Shown here one piece after another: positions 1 to 8,611 of a stretch of DNA of 64,000 bases. Source of the stretch: Neoroseomonas terrae. Its GTDB lineage: Bacteria; Pseudomonadota; Alphaproteobacteria; Acetobacterales; Acetobacteraceae. The position numbers and the translations under genes are program-made. The stretch lies in NCBI RefSeq assembly GCF_018129025.1, contig NZ_JAAEDI010000026.1:1-64000 (forward strand), read 5' to 3'. Below the pieces are notes generated by a model. That model did no database searches. It was given only the letters and a program-made list of their open reading frames with translations, and was not told the origin of the DNA. Numbering within the stretch: the first letter of the stretch is position 1; every line of letters begins with the position of its first letter.

Positions 1-164
1 CCAACCCGCCCGCAGCGCCGCCATCCGTGCCCCCGGCACCGGGGGCTGGTTCGCCTGCGCCGCAACCCGGCGGGCCCGCTCCCCAAGCGCCACCCGCGCC
101 GACCGCGCCGGGGGCGTCACCGGACGGCTCGGCGCCGAGGTTCCCGCCGGGCACGCTGAACTGA
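1..164 (+). CDS. C-terminal end of an upstream gene, Pro/Ala-rich tail (partial)
   Basis: The frame that is open from base 3 reads about 53 residues, almost all Pro, Ala, Gly and Gln, and ends in RFPPGTLN at a TGA at 162-164. The next gene starts 22 bases later on the same strand. Proline-rich low-complexity stretches of the same style are found in the genes at 187, 1778, 8608 and 13766, so this is probably the end of another member of the Srf/Tag cluster. The domain that would identify it lies outside the window. Confidence 0.55.
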   Translation, partial: NPPAAPPSVPPAPGAGSPAPQPGGPAPQAPPAPTAPGASPDGSAPRFPPGTLN

Positions 165-186
165 TCGGCCAGGACGGAACGCGACC

Positions 187-1497
187 GTGGATTCGAGCCT
201 GATCGCCACCACCCTCAACCGGGACCTGCTGGCGCAGGGCGTCGGCGGGCAGCTTGCGCTGCAGCACTGGGAGCAACTGACCCAGTATCTGCGGCGCGCA
301 CTCACGCCCGAGCATGCCGCCCTGTTCGCCGAGCCCAATCCGGACCCGGAGAAGGGCAGCATCGACTGGTACTCCCCCGGCAGCGGCCCGGCGGTGGCGA
401 TGACCGACCTCGACCCCGCCACGCAGGAGGCGGTGCGCGGTCGCCTGATGCCGATGGTGGGCGAGATCCAGGCCGCCGCGGAGGCGCTGCGCGGCTCGGC
501 CAGCGAAGGGGATCGCTTCCTCGGCGAGTTGCTGCGGCTGGCGCTGGAGATACCTGATCCGTCCGCGATCCGCGTGCGGGACGGCGTGCCGGTGCTCGCC
601 CCCTGGGGGCATGCGCTCGCTGGGCCGGGTGGCGTGCGCGAGCTGCTGGTCAAGATGATGCCGGTGCCGGTGGCGCCGATGACCATTGTGGGACCGCCAG
701 CGGCGGCTGCCGCGGCGCGGGCGCGGATATGGCCGTGGCTGCTGGCCTTTCTCGCCGCGCTGCTGATCTTGTTGCTGGCGCTCTGGCTGTTGTGGCGCGA
801 TCCCTTCGGCTGGTTCGCGACACCGCAGGCGCAATGCGTGGCGCCGGAGCAGGAAATCGGCCGGCTGGACGTGCTGCGGGAGGAAGAGGCGAGAGAGGGC
901 GCCCTGCGGGCCGAACTGGCGCGCATCGTTGCCGAGGCGGGCGAGCGGCGGCTGCTGTGCCGCCCCCCGGAACCGCCGCCACGCCCGCCCGAGCCGCCAC
1001 GGCCGCCAGATCCGCCGCCGCCGCAGCCGCCCGCCCAGCCGCCGCAGCAACCGCCTCCGCAGCAGCCCCCTCAGCCGCCGCCGGAGCAGCCGCGCAACAA
1101 CGACCTGGACCGGGCTGACCGGCAGGGCGCGCGGCGCGGGCGGACGCAGGTGATCCTGGGGTGGGATGACCGGAACGACCTCGATCTCGCGGTGATCTGC
1201 CCGAATGGGCAGCGGATCGACTACCGCAACCGTTCGGCATGCGGCGGCTCGCTCGACATCGACCGCAACGCGGCGGGCGGGCCGACGACGCGCACGCCGG
1301 TCGAGAATGTGGTGTTCGACCAGAACCCGGCGCCGGGCCGGTATCGGATCGTTGTGGACTATTTCGACCGTGTGGATGGGCCGAGCACGCCGTACCGCGT
1401 GACGGTGCGGCAGCAGGGCCAGCCGGACCGGGTGATCACCGGCACGGCGCGGCAGGGGATGCGGGACCAGGTGGTCGGGGAGTTCACGGTGCCATGA
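187..1497 (+). CDS. Single-pass membrane protein with YfaP-like (DUF2135) C-terminal domain, SrfA position
   Basis: A 436-residue protein from a GTG start. Visible order: an alpha-helical N-terminal domain of about 180 residues; one membrane segment at about 182-204 (Leu/Ala/Trp-rich, followed by Trp-Arg); a helical segment bounded by Cys217 and Cys258; a linker of about 45 residues of mostly Pro and Gln (260-302); and a beta-rich C-terminal domain (about 317-436) with the pattern LGWDDRNDLDLAVICPNG, then GGSLDID and PGRYRIVVDYF, which resembles the YfaP/DUF2135 family. The next gene is a paralogue with the same layout. Directly upstream of srfB and srfC is where srfA sits in enterobacteria, but I cannot show homology to SrfA itself. 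Inferred role: membrane-anchored component that presents a domain on the periplasmic side. Function unknown. Confidence 0.8.
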   Translation: MDSSLIATTLNRDLLAQGVGGQLALQHWEQLTQYLRRALTPEHAALFAEPNPDPEKGSIDWYSPGSGPAVAMTDLDPATQEAVRGRLMPMVGEIQAAAEALRGSASEGDRFLGELLRLALEIPDPSAIRVRDGVPVLAPWGHALAGPGGVRELLVKMMPVPVAPMTIVGPPAAAAAARARIWPWLLAFLAALLILLLALWLLWRDPFGWFATPQAQCVAPEQEIGRLDVLREEEAREGALRAELARIVAEAGERRLLCRPPEPPPRPPEPPRPPDPPPPQPPAQPPQQPPPQQPPQPPPEQPRNNDLDRADRQGARRGRTQVILGWDDRNDLDLAVICPNGQRIDYRNRSACGGSLDIDRNAAGGPTTRTPVENVVFDQNPAPGRYRIVVDYFDRVDGPSTPYRVTVRQQGQPDRVITGTARQGMRDQVVGEFTVP

Positions 1498-1595
1498 TGG
1501 GCCATGGTGGATCAGGAGGGGTCTTGACCCTCCCGAACCCTCCCCACCACGGGGCCCCATTCGCGTTGCTCGGCAACGGGAACGGGAGCCCGCAT

Positions 1596-1618
1596 AGGCC
1601 GAAGGGCCTTTCGAGACC
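1596..1618 (+). repeat. Partial copy of dispersed repeat R1
   Basis: An aggccgaagggccttt core matches the inner part of the fuller copy at 13786-13844 in the same orientation. It lies in the gap 1498-1777, in which I see no gene. Confidence 0.5.
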
Positions 1619-1706
1619 TAGATTCGGCGCCGGGCACAGTGATCAGCCTGGGCGCGAGGCGGGCGCCTCGGGGCGCGTGGGCGGGCCGGTGAGCTTGGCG
1701 GATGAA

Positions 1707-1763
1707 GGTTTGCAAAGGCCCTTCGACCTTTGCCGGGGTGGTCCGAAGGGGCGTCGCCCCTCC
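1707..1763 (-). repeat. Dispersed repeat R1, inverted copy, abutting the next gene start
   Basis: Read on the minus strand, this 57-base stretch matches 13786-13844 over nearly its whole length. The shared blocks are a gggg-ctc-cccc type hairpin, a ccaccccg-like block and a caaaggc(c)gaagggcctttg palindrome, with scattered substitutions. It ends 14 bases before the ATG at 1778. Confidence 0.7.
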
Positions 1764-1777
1764 GGCGGGTGCCGCGC

Positions 1778-2971
1778 ATGATCCGGCTGGCCGCCACCCG
1801 CCCGCAGGACCTGCGCCTGCTGCTGCCGATGCCGCCGGCCGAGGCTTTCGCCGCCGTGCAGGCCGAGGCCGGGCGTCTTTCGCCCGCCCACGCCGCGCTG
1901 TTCGCGGTGCCGGTGATGGAAGATTCCGGCATCGCCTGGGGTGCGCCCGGGGCCCGGATGATGCGCTATGCGGACCTCGATGCCGCGTCGCGTGCGGCGC
2001 TGACGGCCGAGGCCGGGCGCATTCTCTCCGATCTGCGTCGGGAGGCGGAGCGGCAGGTCGCCGAGGGCGGTGGCGCGCTCGCGCAGCTGTGGCCGTCGAT
2101 CGCGGAGGTTCCCTCCTTCGACCTCGTCTTCGCCGTTGATGGACGGCCGGTGCTGGCGGGCTGGGGGCATGTGGGCGCGGCGGCGCCGGGGCCGCTCGGG
2201 CTGCTTGCGCGGTTCGACGATGGCCGGCACTGGCAGGCGCCGGCGCGGCGGCCCTGGGGGGTCTGGGCGGTGACGCTCGGCGCGTTGGCTGTGCTCGCGC
2301 TGCTGGCGGGTCTGGTCGGGCCGCTGCTGGCATGGCGGTTCCTGACGCCGCCGCAATCGCAATGCGTGGCCGCGCCGGGCGACCTGGAGGCGCTGGCGCG
2401 GCTTGTCGAGGCCGAGCGTGGGGAGCGCGATCTGCGGCGGGAACTGGCGCGGCTGGAGGAGGATCTGGGGCGGCGGCGGCTGGCCTGCCCAATCCCGCGC
2501 GCGCCGGAACCGCCGCCGCCGCAACCGACGCCGCAGCCTGAACCCCAGCCGCCGCCGCAGCCGCAGCCCGAACCGGCGCCCGAGCAACCGCTTCCGATGC
2601 CGCCGCCCGAACCACCCCCGCCGCCGCCCGAACCGGAACCGCCGCCGCAGCAGCAGACCGGTCCGCCGCCCGGGACGCAGCCCTGCAACGTGGACCTGCA
2701 GTCCGGCGGTGCTGGGGAGACGCGGACGCGGCATTTCCTTGGCCCCACGCCGGGGCCGGTGACGCTCGACTACGATGCGCAGACGGTGCCTGACAGCATC
2801 GAGGTCCGGTATCGCGGCCGGGTCATTGCGCGCACGCCGGGCATGGTCAGCGGGCGCGGGCGGATCGGTTTCGACTGGCGGCCGCAGGGCGGGGACAATG
2901 TGGTCGAGGTCGTGGTGATCGGCCCCTTCGCGAATACGCGGTGGCGGTACCGCCTGAACTGCCCGAACTGA
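1778..2971 (+). CDS. Single-pass membrane protein, paralogue of the 187-1497 product
   Basis: A 397-residue protein. The frame is open from a TTG at 1730, but that extra segment is encoded by repeat R1, so the ATG at 1778 is preferred. Layout copies the upstream gene: N-terminal domain with the shared HAALFA and GWGH-type motifs, a membrane helix at about 162-186, a charged helical segment bounded by Cys196 and Cys237 (41 residues apart, exactly as Cys217/Cys258 upstream), a Pro/Gln/Glu linker of about 60 residues, and a beta-rich C-terminal domain with a Cys near each end (CNVDL and LNCPN). This last domain differs from the DUF2135-like one. The two genes look like a duplication whose outer domain was exchanged. 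Function unknown; a partner of SrfB/SrfC is inferred from position. Confidence 0.8.
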   Translation: MIRLAATRPQDLRLLLPMPPAEAFAAVQAEAGRLSPAHAALFAVPVMEDSGIAWGAPGARMMRYADLDAASRAALTAEAGRILSDLRREAERQVAEGGGALAQLWPSIAEVPSFDLVFAVDGRPVLAGWGHVGAAAPGPLGLLARFDDGRHWQAPARRPWGVWAVTLGALAVLALLAGLVGPLLAWRFLTPPQSQCVAAPGDLEALARLVEAERGERDLRRELARLEEDLGRRRLACPIPRAPEPPPPQPTPQPEPQPPPQPQPEPAPEQPLPMPPPEPPPPPPEPEPPPQQQTGPPPGTQPCNVDLQSGGAGETRTRHFLGPTPGPVTLDYDAQTVPDSIEVRYRGRVIARTPGMVSGRGRIGFDWRPQGGDNVVEVVVIGPFANTRWRYRLNCPN

Positions 2972-3050
2972 TGCGGGCACGAGAGGACATGGCCACGTTG
3001 GCGCAGGGCGCCGCACTGCGGCACACTCGTCGGCGCGAGTTGGGGGGTTC

Positions 3051-6014
3051 ATGAGCAGTTCGACCACGGCCGGCCTGATCAGCCTGGTGCCGTCTTCCGG
3101 CATCCAGTTCGTCGATATCGATTTCGATATCGACCGGCTGCCGCGCGGGTCGCGTTCCTTCTGGGAGGAAGCGCTGCGCGAGCAGGTGGATCACGAGGGC
3201 AAGTCGCCGACCATCCTGCGCGTGCTGGAACCGGACGAAGACGGCAACCTTGTCGATCCGGTGACGCGGCAGGTACCGCATGCGGAGGAGACCTATGCGA
3301 TCTCCCGCGCACAAGCGCTGGAGCCGTTCCTGAACAAATGGCTGCCGCTGCCGTATTTCCGCGTCCATGCGCGCGGGGCGGATGGCAAGGAAGTGTATGA
3401 CCGCGGGCCGTCCAACTGGGCGCGGGCCTATGTCGCGGAGTTTCCGCAGCGGGATGCGGAAGGGCGGTCGCACCGGCTGGTGCTGGCCTTCGACACGGCG
3501 CTGATGCCGCGCGTGCCGGAACGCCCCTATGTGGCGCCGGCGCCGGAGGATAGCGCGCGGCAGCAGGAATTCGCGCCGGTGTTCAACCATCCGGAGAATG
3601 CGTGGTTCCTGAACGAATCCTGGGTCGGGCAGTGGCTCGAGGAAGGGTTCCGCGAGCTGCGGCAGGCGCAGCGCGGCGGCCGGCCGCTGCGGCCGGAGGA
3701 TTTCCCGCACGCGGCGGAGCATTGGGCGCGGTATCTGAGCTTCCTTGGGCTGCTGGATGGCATCGGCATCCTGCCGCGGCTGCGGCTGGTCGATGTCGTC
3801 TCCGACAATCGCGGCTATGCGCCGATCAATGTCGATCTGGTGATCGATGTCGGCAATGCGCGCACCTGCGGGCTGCTGGTCGAGGAAAGCCAGGATGCGC
3901 CGTCGCTGAACAATTCGTCGGTGCTGGCGCTGCGGGACCTGTCGCGGCCGGAACAGGTCTATGCGCGGCCCTTCGAAAGCCGGGTGGAGTTCGCGGTCGG
4001 GTCCTTCGGGCGGGATGCGATCTCGCGCCGGTCGGGGCGGGCGAATGCGTTCCGCTGGCCGTCGCCGGTGCGCGTCGGACCCGAAGCGATGCGGCTGGCG
4101 GCGGCGACGCAGGGGAATGAGGGTGCGACCGGCATCAGCAGTCCGAAGCGGTATCTGTGGGACCGGCGGCCGAATGTGCAGGGCTGGCGGTTCAACGGAC
4201 GCGCGTCGGATGGCGTCACGACAGAACCGCCGGTGTCTGGGCCGTTCATGGCGCATGTGACCGAGACCGGCGAGGCGCTGCGGATGCTGCGCGGGCGCGG
4301 GCAGCCGGCGGTGCGGGCGCGATTCTCGCGCTCGTCGATGTACACCTTCCTGCTGGCGGAACTGTTGATGCAGGCGGTCAGCCAGATCAACGCGCCGGCG
4401 ACGCGCGCGGCACGGCGCTTCGCCGATGTGCCGCGCAGGCTGCGGCGCGTGATCCTGACGCTGCCGCCAGCGATGCCGCTGGCGGAGCAGAAGATCCTGC
4501 GGGAACGCGCCGAGGGGGCGATCAAGCTCGCCTGGGACCTGCTCGGCTGGACCGAGGCGGGGCAGGCGGCGCCGCCGGAACCGCGCGTGCTGCTGAACCT
4601 CGACGAGGCGACGGCGACGCAGGTGGTTTGGCTCTACACGGAGATCACGCAGCGGCTGCAGGGCGATGCGCAGGGGATGTTCGAACTTGCCGGGCGGGTG
4701 CGGCCGGAACGCGGGCCGAACCCCTGCCTGCGCGTGGCGTCGATCGATATCGGCGGCGGCACCACCGATTTGATGGTGGTGACGTGGTCGGTGGAGAACC
4801 GCGACACCATCGTGCCGCGCCAGGAATTCCGCGAAGGCTTCAAGATCGCGGGCGACGAGGTGCTGGAAGGGCTGATCACGCACATCGTGCTGCCGCAGGT
4901 GGCGGATGCGCTGCGGACGGCCGGCATGTCGGACCCGAACGCCTTCCTGCGGCAGACGCTCGGCGGCGATCGTGGCGGGCAGTCGGAGGTTGACCGGCAT
5001 CTGCGCCGGCAATTCGTGAGCCAGGTGCTGGAACCGGTCGGACTTGCGGTGCTGCATGCCTATGAGCGCATCGAGGGGCGCGAGATGGGCGAGGTGTTCC
5101 GCGCCACCGTCCGCGCCGTGATCGATGCCGGCGCGCAGCCGGCGAATCCGCGCGCCGTCGCCTTCTTCGAGACGGCGGCGCGGCAGGCCGGCGCGCGCAG
5201 CTTCGCGATCCAGGATGTCGAGATCGCCGCCGATGCACGGCGCGTCGAGGCCGTGGTGCAGGCGACGCTGGGGCCGGTGCTGGCCGATCTGTGCGAGGTC
5301 GTCTGGCATTATGACTGCGACGTGCTGCTGCTGTCCGGCCGGCCGTCTCGCCTTCGGGCCGTGACGGATATCGTGCTGGCGAAGTCGCCGGTGCCGCCGC
5401 ATCGAATGATCGGCATGCATCGCTATGCCGTGGGTGGCTGGTATCCGTTCCGCGACGCCAATGCGCGCATCGAGGACCCGAAGACCAGTGCTGCGGTCGG
5501 CGCGATGCTGTGCGCGCTGGCGGAAGGGCGGCTGGAATCCTTCCTGATGCGGACCTCGCAGCTCGCGATGAAATCGACGGCGCGATTCATCGGGCGGATG
5601 GAAATCTCGGGGCAGATTCGCGAGCAGGGCGTGCTGCTGTCGGAGGTCGATCTGGAGAAGCGGCCGAATGCCGGCGACGGGGTGGAGTTCACCATGACCT
5701 TCGCGGCGCCGACCTTCCTCGGCTTCCGGCAACTGCCGATCGAACGCTGGCCGGCGACGCCGCTCTATGCGCTGGAATTCGCGAACCCTGAAAGCGTTCC
5801 TCGCATGGCGCTGCCGCTGCGGGTGAAGATCCGCCGCGCGGACATGGACCCCGACGCGCCGGGCCAGGAGGAGAAGCGCGAGGATTTCTGCGTCGAGGAG
5901 ATCGAGGATGCGGAAGGCACCGCGCTGCGCCGCACCGATGTGGAAATCAGGCTGCAGACGATGAAATCCGAGGCCGGTTACTGGCGCGATACCGGCGTGG
6001 TGGGGATGGCATGA
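3051..6014 (+). CDS. srfB: SrfB family protein, actin/Hsp70-fold ATPase-like
   Basis: A 987-residue protein, close to the roughly 1000-residue length of the SrfB family. Two phosphate-loop-like motifs of the actin/Hsp70 fold are visible: DVGNARTCG at 266-274 and DIGGGTTDL at 566-574, with a later LLLSGRPSRL (about 757-766) in the place of the adenosine-binding loop. A nucleotide-driven conformational switch is therefore inferred. The family was named from the SsrB-regulated srfABC genes of Salmonella and is linked to virulence in enterobacteria; its biochemical job is unknown. The ATG at 3051 follows a G-rich ribosome-binding site. The stop overlaps the srfC start (ATGA), so the two are translationally coupled. 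Confidence 0.88.
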   Translation: MSSSTTAGLISLVPSSGIQFVDIDFDIDRLPRGSRSFWEEALREQVDHEGKSPTILRVLEPDEDGNLVDPVTRQVPHAEETYAISRAQALEPFLNKWLPLPYFRVHARGADGKEVYDRGPSNWARAYVAEFPQRDAEGRSHRLVLAFDTALMPRVPERPYVAPAPEDSARQQEFAPVFNHPENAWFLNESWVGQWLEEGFRELRQAQRGGRPLRPEDFPHAAEHWARYLSFLGLLDGIGILPRLRLVDVVSDNRGYAPINVDLVIDVGNARTCGLLVEESQDAPSLNNSSVLALRDLSRPEQVYARPFESRVEFAVGSFGRDAISRRSGRANAFRWPSPVRVGPEAMRLAAATQGNEGATGISSPKRYLWDRRPNVQGWRFNGRASDGVTTEPPVSGPFMAHVTETGEALRMLRGRGQPAVRARFSRSSMYTFLLAELLMQAVSQINAPATRAARRFADVPRRLRRVILTLPPAMPLAEQKILRERAEGAIKLAWDLLGWTEAGQAAPPEPRVLLNLDEATATQVVWLYTEITQRLQGDAQGMFELAGRVRPERGPNPCLRVASIDIGGGTTDLMVVTWSVENRDTIVPRQEFREGFKIAGDEVLEGLITHIVLPQVADALRTAGMSDPNAFLRQTLGGDRGGQSEVDRHLRRQFVSQVLEPVGLAVLHAYERIEGREMGEVFRATVRAVIDAGAQPANPRAVAFFETAARQAGARSFAIQDVEIAADARRVEAVVQATLGPVLADLCEVVWHYDCDVLLLSGRPSRLRAVTDIVLAKSPVPPHRMIGMHRYAVGGWYPFRDANARIEDPKTSAAVGAMLCALAEGRLESFLMRTSQLAMKSTARFIGRMEISGQIREQGVLLSEVDLEKRPNAGDGVEFTMTFAAPTFLGFRQLPIERWPATPLYALEFANPESVPRMALPLRVKIRRADMDPDAPGQEEKREDFCVEEIEDAEGTALRRTDVEIRLQTMKSEAGYWRDTGVVGMA

Positions 6015-8611
6015 GGCTGGATACGACGTCCGACGCGGCGCTTGCCGCCGCCGCCCGTGGTACGGCCGAGGCGGCGTCCGAGGCGGTCACCTGGCTGACC
6101 GACAACCGCGCCAAGGTGCGGGAGGAAGCGCAGGCCGTCGCGCGCGACTTCCGGAAGTTCGCGCGGCGCGCGCGCAAGCTGGAAGTCGCCGCCGAACGGC
6201 CGATGTGTGTTGCGGTGTTCGGGCCGTCGCAATCCGGCAAGTCGTACCTGATCTCGGCGCTGGCGCGGCGCGGGCAGGAACCGGTGACGGCGCTGTTCGA
6301 CGGCGCGGCGCTGGATTTCGTGCGCGACATCAACCCGGAAGGTGGGCAGGAGGCGACGGGGCTCGTCACGCGGTTCACCATGCGGCCGCCGGTGACGATT
6401 CCGGGGTATCCGGTGGCGCTGCGGCTGCTGTCGCAGACCGATGTCATCAAGATCTTCGGCAATACCTTCCTGGAGGATTTCGATCCGGCGGAGGTGGATA
6501 TCCCCTCGCCGGAACTCGTGCAGTCGCATTGCGCGCGCTTCGCGGGGAAGGCGGGCAGCGGGCCGGTCGATCATTTGACCGAGGATGATGTCGACGATCT
6601 GCGCGAGTATTTCGAAGGGCTGTTCCGCGGCCATCCGCTGGTGCCGGGTCTGGGTTCGGCCTTCTGGGTGCTGGCGGCGTCGATCGCGCCGAGGCTGCCA
6701 GTGGGGGAACGCGCGGCGTTCTTCTCCATCCTGTGGAACGGGCACGAGGCCTTCACCGCCGCGGCGCGCGAATTGCTGATGGCGCTCGCCGCGCTCGACT
6801 ATGCCGATGAGGCCTTCGCGTCGCTCGATGCGCTGTCGCCGCGCGAGACGTCCATCATCGATGTGCGGACGCTCGCGGCGCTTGGCGATCCCACGGATGG
6901 CAAGCTCGCGGTGCGGACGCGGTCGGGGCGCCAGGCCTCGCTGCCGCGGGCGGCGCTCGCCGCGCTGGTCGCGGAGCTGACCATCGCGCTGCGTGACAAG
7001 CCGTGGGATTTCTTCGAGGTAACCGACCTGCTCGACTTCCCCGGCGCACGGTCGCGCGAGAAGCTGACGCAGCCCGAACGCTTCCTCGCGGACCGGACCA
7101 AGTTCCCCAGCCTCTTCCTCCGCGGCAAGGTCGCCTACCTGTACCAGCGGTATTGCGCGGAGCAGGAAATCACCTCGATGCTGCTCTGCATCGGGCCATC
7201 CAACCAGGAAGTCCGCACCCTGCCGCGGATGATCAAGGATTGGGTCGATGGCACGCTGGGCGTGACGCCCGAGGAACGCGCGCGGCATCGCAACGCGCTG
7301 TTCCTGGTGTTGACCAAGTTCGACACGGAGTTCGAGGAGAAGAAGGGCGCGGCGGAGGGCACCGGCAGCCGGTGGAGCATCCGGCTGAACGCCTCGCTGC
7401 TCGATTTCTTCGGCAAGGAATATGACTGGCCGCGCAACTGGGCGGCGGGCAAGGCCTTCGCCAACACCTATTGGATGCGGAACCCGAACGTCGCGGCGAA
7501 GCATATCCTCGACTATGACGAGCAGGGCAGGGAGGCCGCGCCGCGTGCCTCCGAAGCCGCGCGCATCGCCCGGCTGCGCGAGGAATTCGTCACCAACGAC
7601 GATGCCCGCCGCCACTTTGCCGATCCCGAGCGCGCCTGGGATGCGGCGATGACGCTGAACGATGGCGGCATCTCGCATCTGGCGGACAGCTTGCGGCCGG
7701 TCTGCGATCCGGCGATCAAGCGCGGGCAGATCGCGGCGCGGCTGGAAGTGCTGCGCGGGGACATGGCCGGACGGCTCTCGCCCTACTGGCATTCGGGCGA
7801 TCTGACGGCGGAGCTGAACAAGCGGCGCGAGGAGGCGCGCGTCGTCAGCCGTGCGCTCGTCGCCTGCGCCTCGGCCCAAGCCTTCGGGCGGATGATCCGA
7901 AGCCTGCAGGTGACGCCGGAGGAGCTGACCTCCGCCTGGTGGCGGATGCAGACGGAGCCGGAGGAGGACAATTCCCCGGTCGGCGTGCGGGCGGGGGAGG
8001 AGGACTACCTTGCCGCGCTCGGCGACCTCGTCGCACCGGCCGCGCAGGGCGAGCACCGCGCGCGCGATGCCTTCGAGCGCTACGCGGACCTCGCCGTCGC
8101 CGAATGGGTGGACAAGATGCACCGCGCCGCCGCCGAGCCGGAGACGGCGGAGCAGCTGAAGCTGCCGCGCGATGCCGCCGCCGCGCTGGTCGCGCAGATC
8201 GGCGCTGGGGCGCGCCGCACGGGGCTGTCGGCGCGCATCGCGCAGCGGCTGCGGGAGGCCGCGTCCTATCGCCAGAAGCTGTCTGAGAGCGCGTCGAAGC
8301 CGGTGATGGTCGCGGAGGGCGTGGTCAACCGTTACGTCCATACACTCGGCTACACCGACCTGCCGCCGGACCAGCGGCCACGCGCGGGGCGCACCGAACG
8401 CCCGGTCTTCGCGCCGCGGCCGCCGGTGAACGGCATGCCGCATCTGGGCGCGCAGCCCGAGGCCTATGACAAGCAGTTCCACGTGGACTGGATCAGCGCC
8501 TTCTCCCGGCTCGCGGAGGAGAACGTCACGGCACCGGGCGGGCTCGAGATCGACGTCGCTGAGAATGCGCGGCTCGGGAAGATCCTGGGCGCGCTCGGCC
8601 AGGCTGCATGA
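6011..8611 (+). CDS. srfC: SrfC family protein with GTPase-like motifs
   Basis: An 866-residue protein coupled to srfB by ATGA and to the next gene by ATGA. It carries a P-loop GPSQSGKS at 71-78. I also read DFPG at 342-345, which fits a DxxG switch motif, and TKFD at 435-438, which fits an N/TKxD guanine-specificity motif. Their order suits a large dynamin-like or septin-like GTPase with a long insertion between the first two motifs. The second half is helical and charged with no membrane segment. The family is described only as a putative virulence factor; the GTPase reading is my inference. With SrfB it gives the cluster two nucleotide-dependent cytosolic proteins next to three membrane-anchored ones. 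Confidence 0.85.
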   Translation: MRLDTTSDAALAAAARGTAEAASEAVTWLTDNRAKVREEAQAVARDFRKFARRARKLEVAAERPMCVAVFGPSQSGKSYLISALARRGQEPVTALFDGAALDFVRDINPEGGQEATGLVTRFTMRPPVTIPGYPVALRLLSQTDVIKIFGNTFLEDFDPAEVDIPSPELVQSHCARFAGKAGSGPVDHLTEDDVDDLREYFEGLFRGHPLVPGLGSAFWVLAASIAPRLPVGERAAFFSILWNGHEAFTAAARELLMALAALDYADEAFASLDALSPRETSIIDVRTLAALGDPTDGKLAVRTRSGRQASLPRAALAALVAELTIALRDKPWDFFEVTDLLDFPGARSREKLTQPERFLADRTKFPSLFLRGKVAYLYQRYCAEQEITSMLLCIGPSNQEVRTLPRMIKDWVDGTLGVTPEERARHRNALFLVLTKFDTEFEEKKGAAEGTGSRWSIRLNASLLDFFGKEYDWPRNWAAGKAFANTYWMRNPNVAAKHILDYDEQGREAAPRASEAARIARLREEFVTNDDARRHFADPERAWDAAMTLNDGGISHLADSLRPVCDPAIKRGQIAARLEVLRGDMAGRLSPYWHSGDLTAELNKRREEARVVSRALVACASAQAFGRMIRSLQVTPEELTSAWWRMQTEPEEDNSPVGVRAGEEDYLAALGDLVAPAAQGEHRARDAFERYADLAVAEWVDKMHRAAAEPETAEQLKLPRDAAAALVAQIGAGARRTGLSARIAQRLREAASYRQKLSESASKPVMVAEGVVNRYVHTLGYTDLPPDQRPRAGRTERPVFAPRPPVNGMPHLGAQPEAYDKQFHVDWISAFSRLAEENVTAPGGLEIDVAENARLGKILGALGQAA

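Noticed and set aside
2847..5732. 961-residue open frame on the minus strand opposite srfB
   Set aside because: Antisense shadow of a GC-rich gene; composition is rich in Arg, His and Pro, with no ribosome-binding site and no family motif. The same applies to the 834-residue frame at 5978-8482 and the 625-residue frame at 30946-32823.
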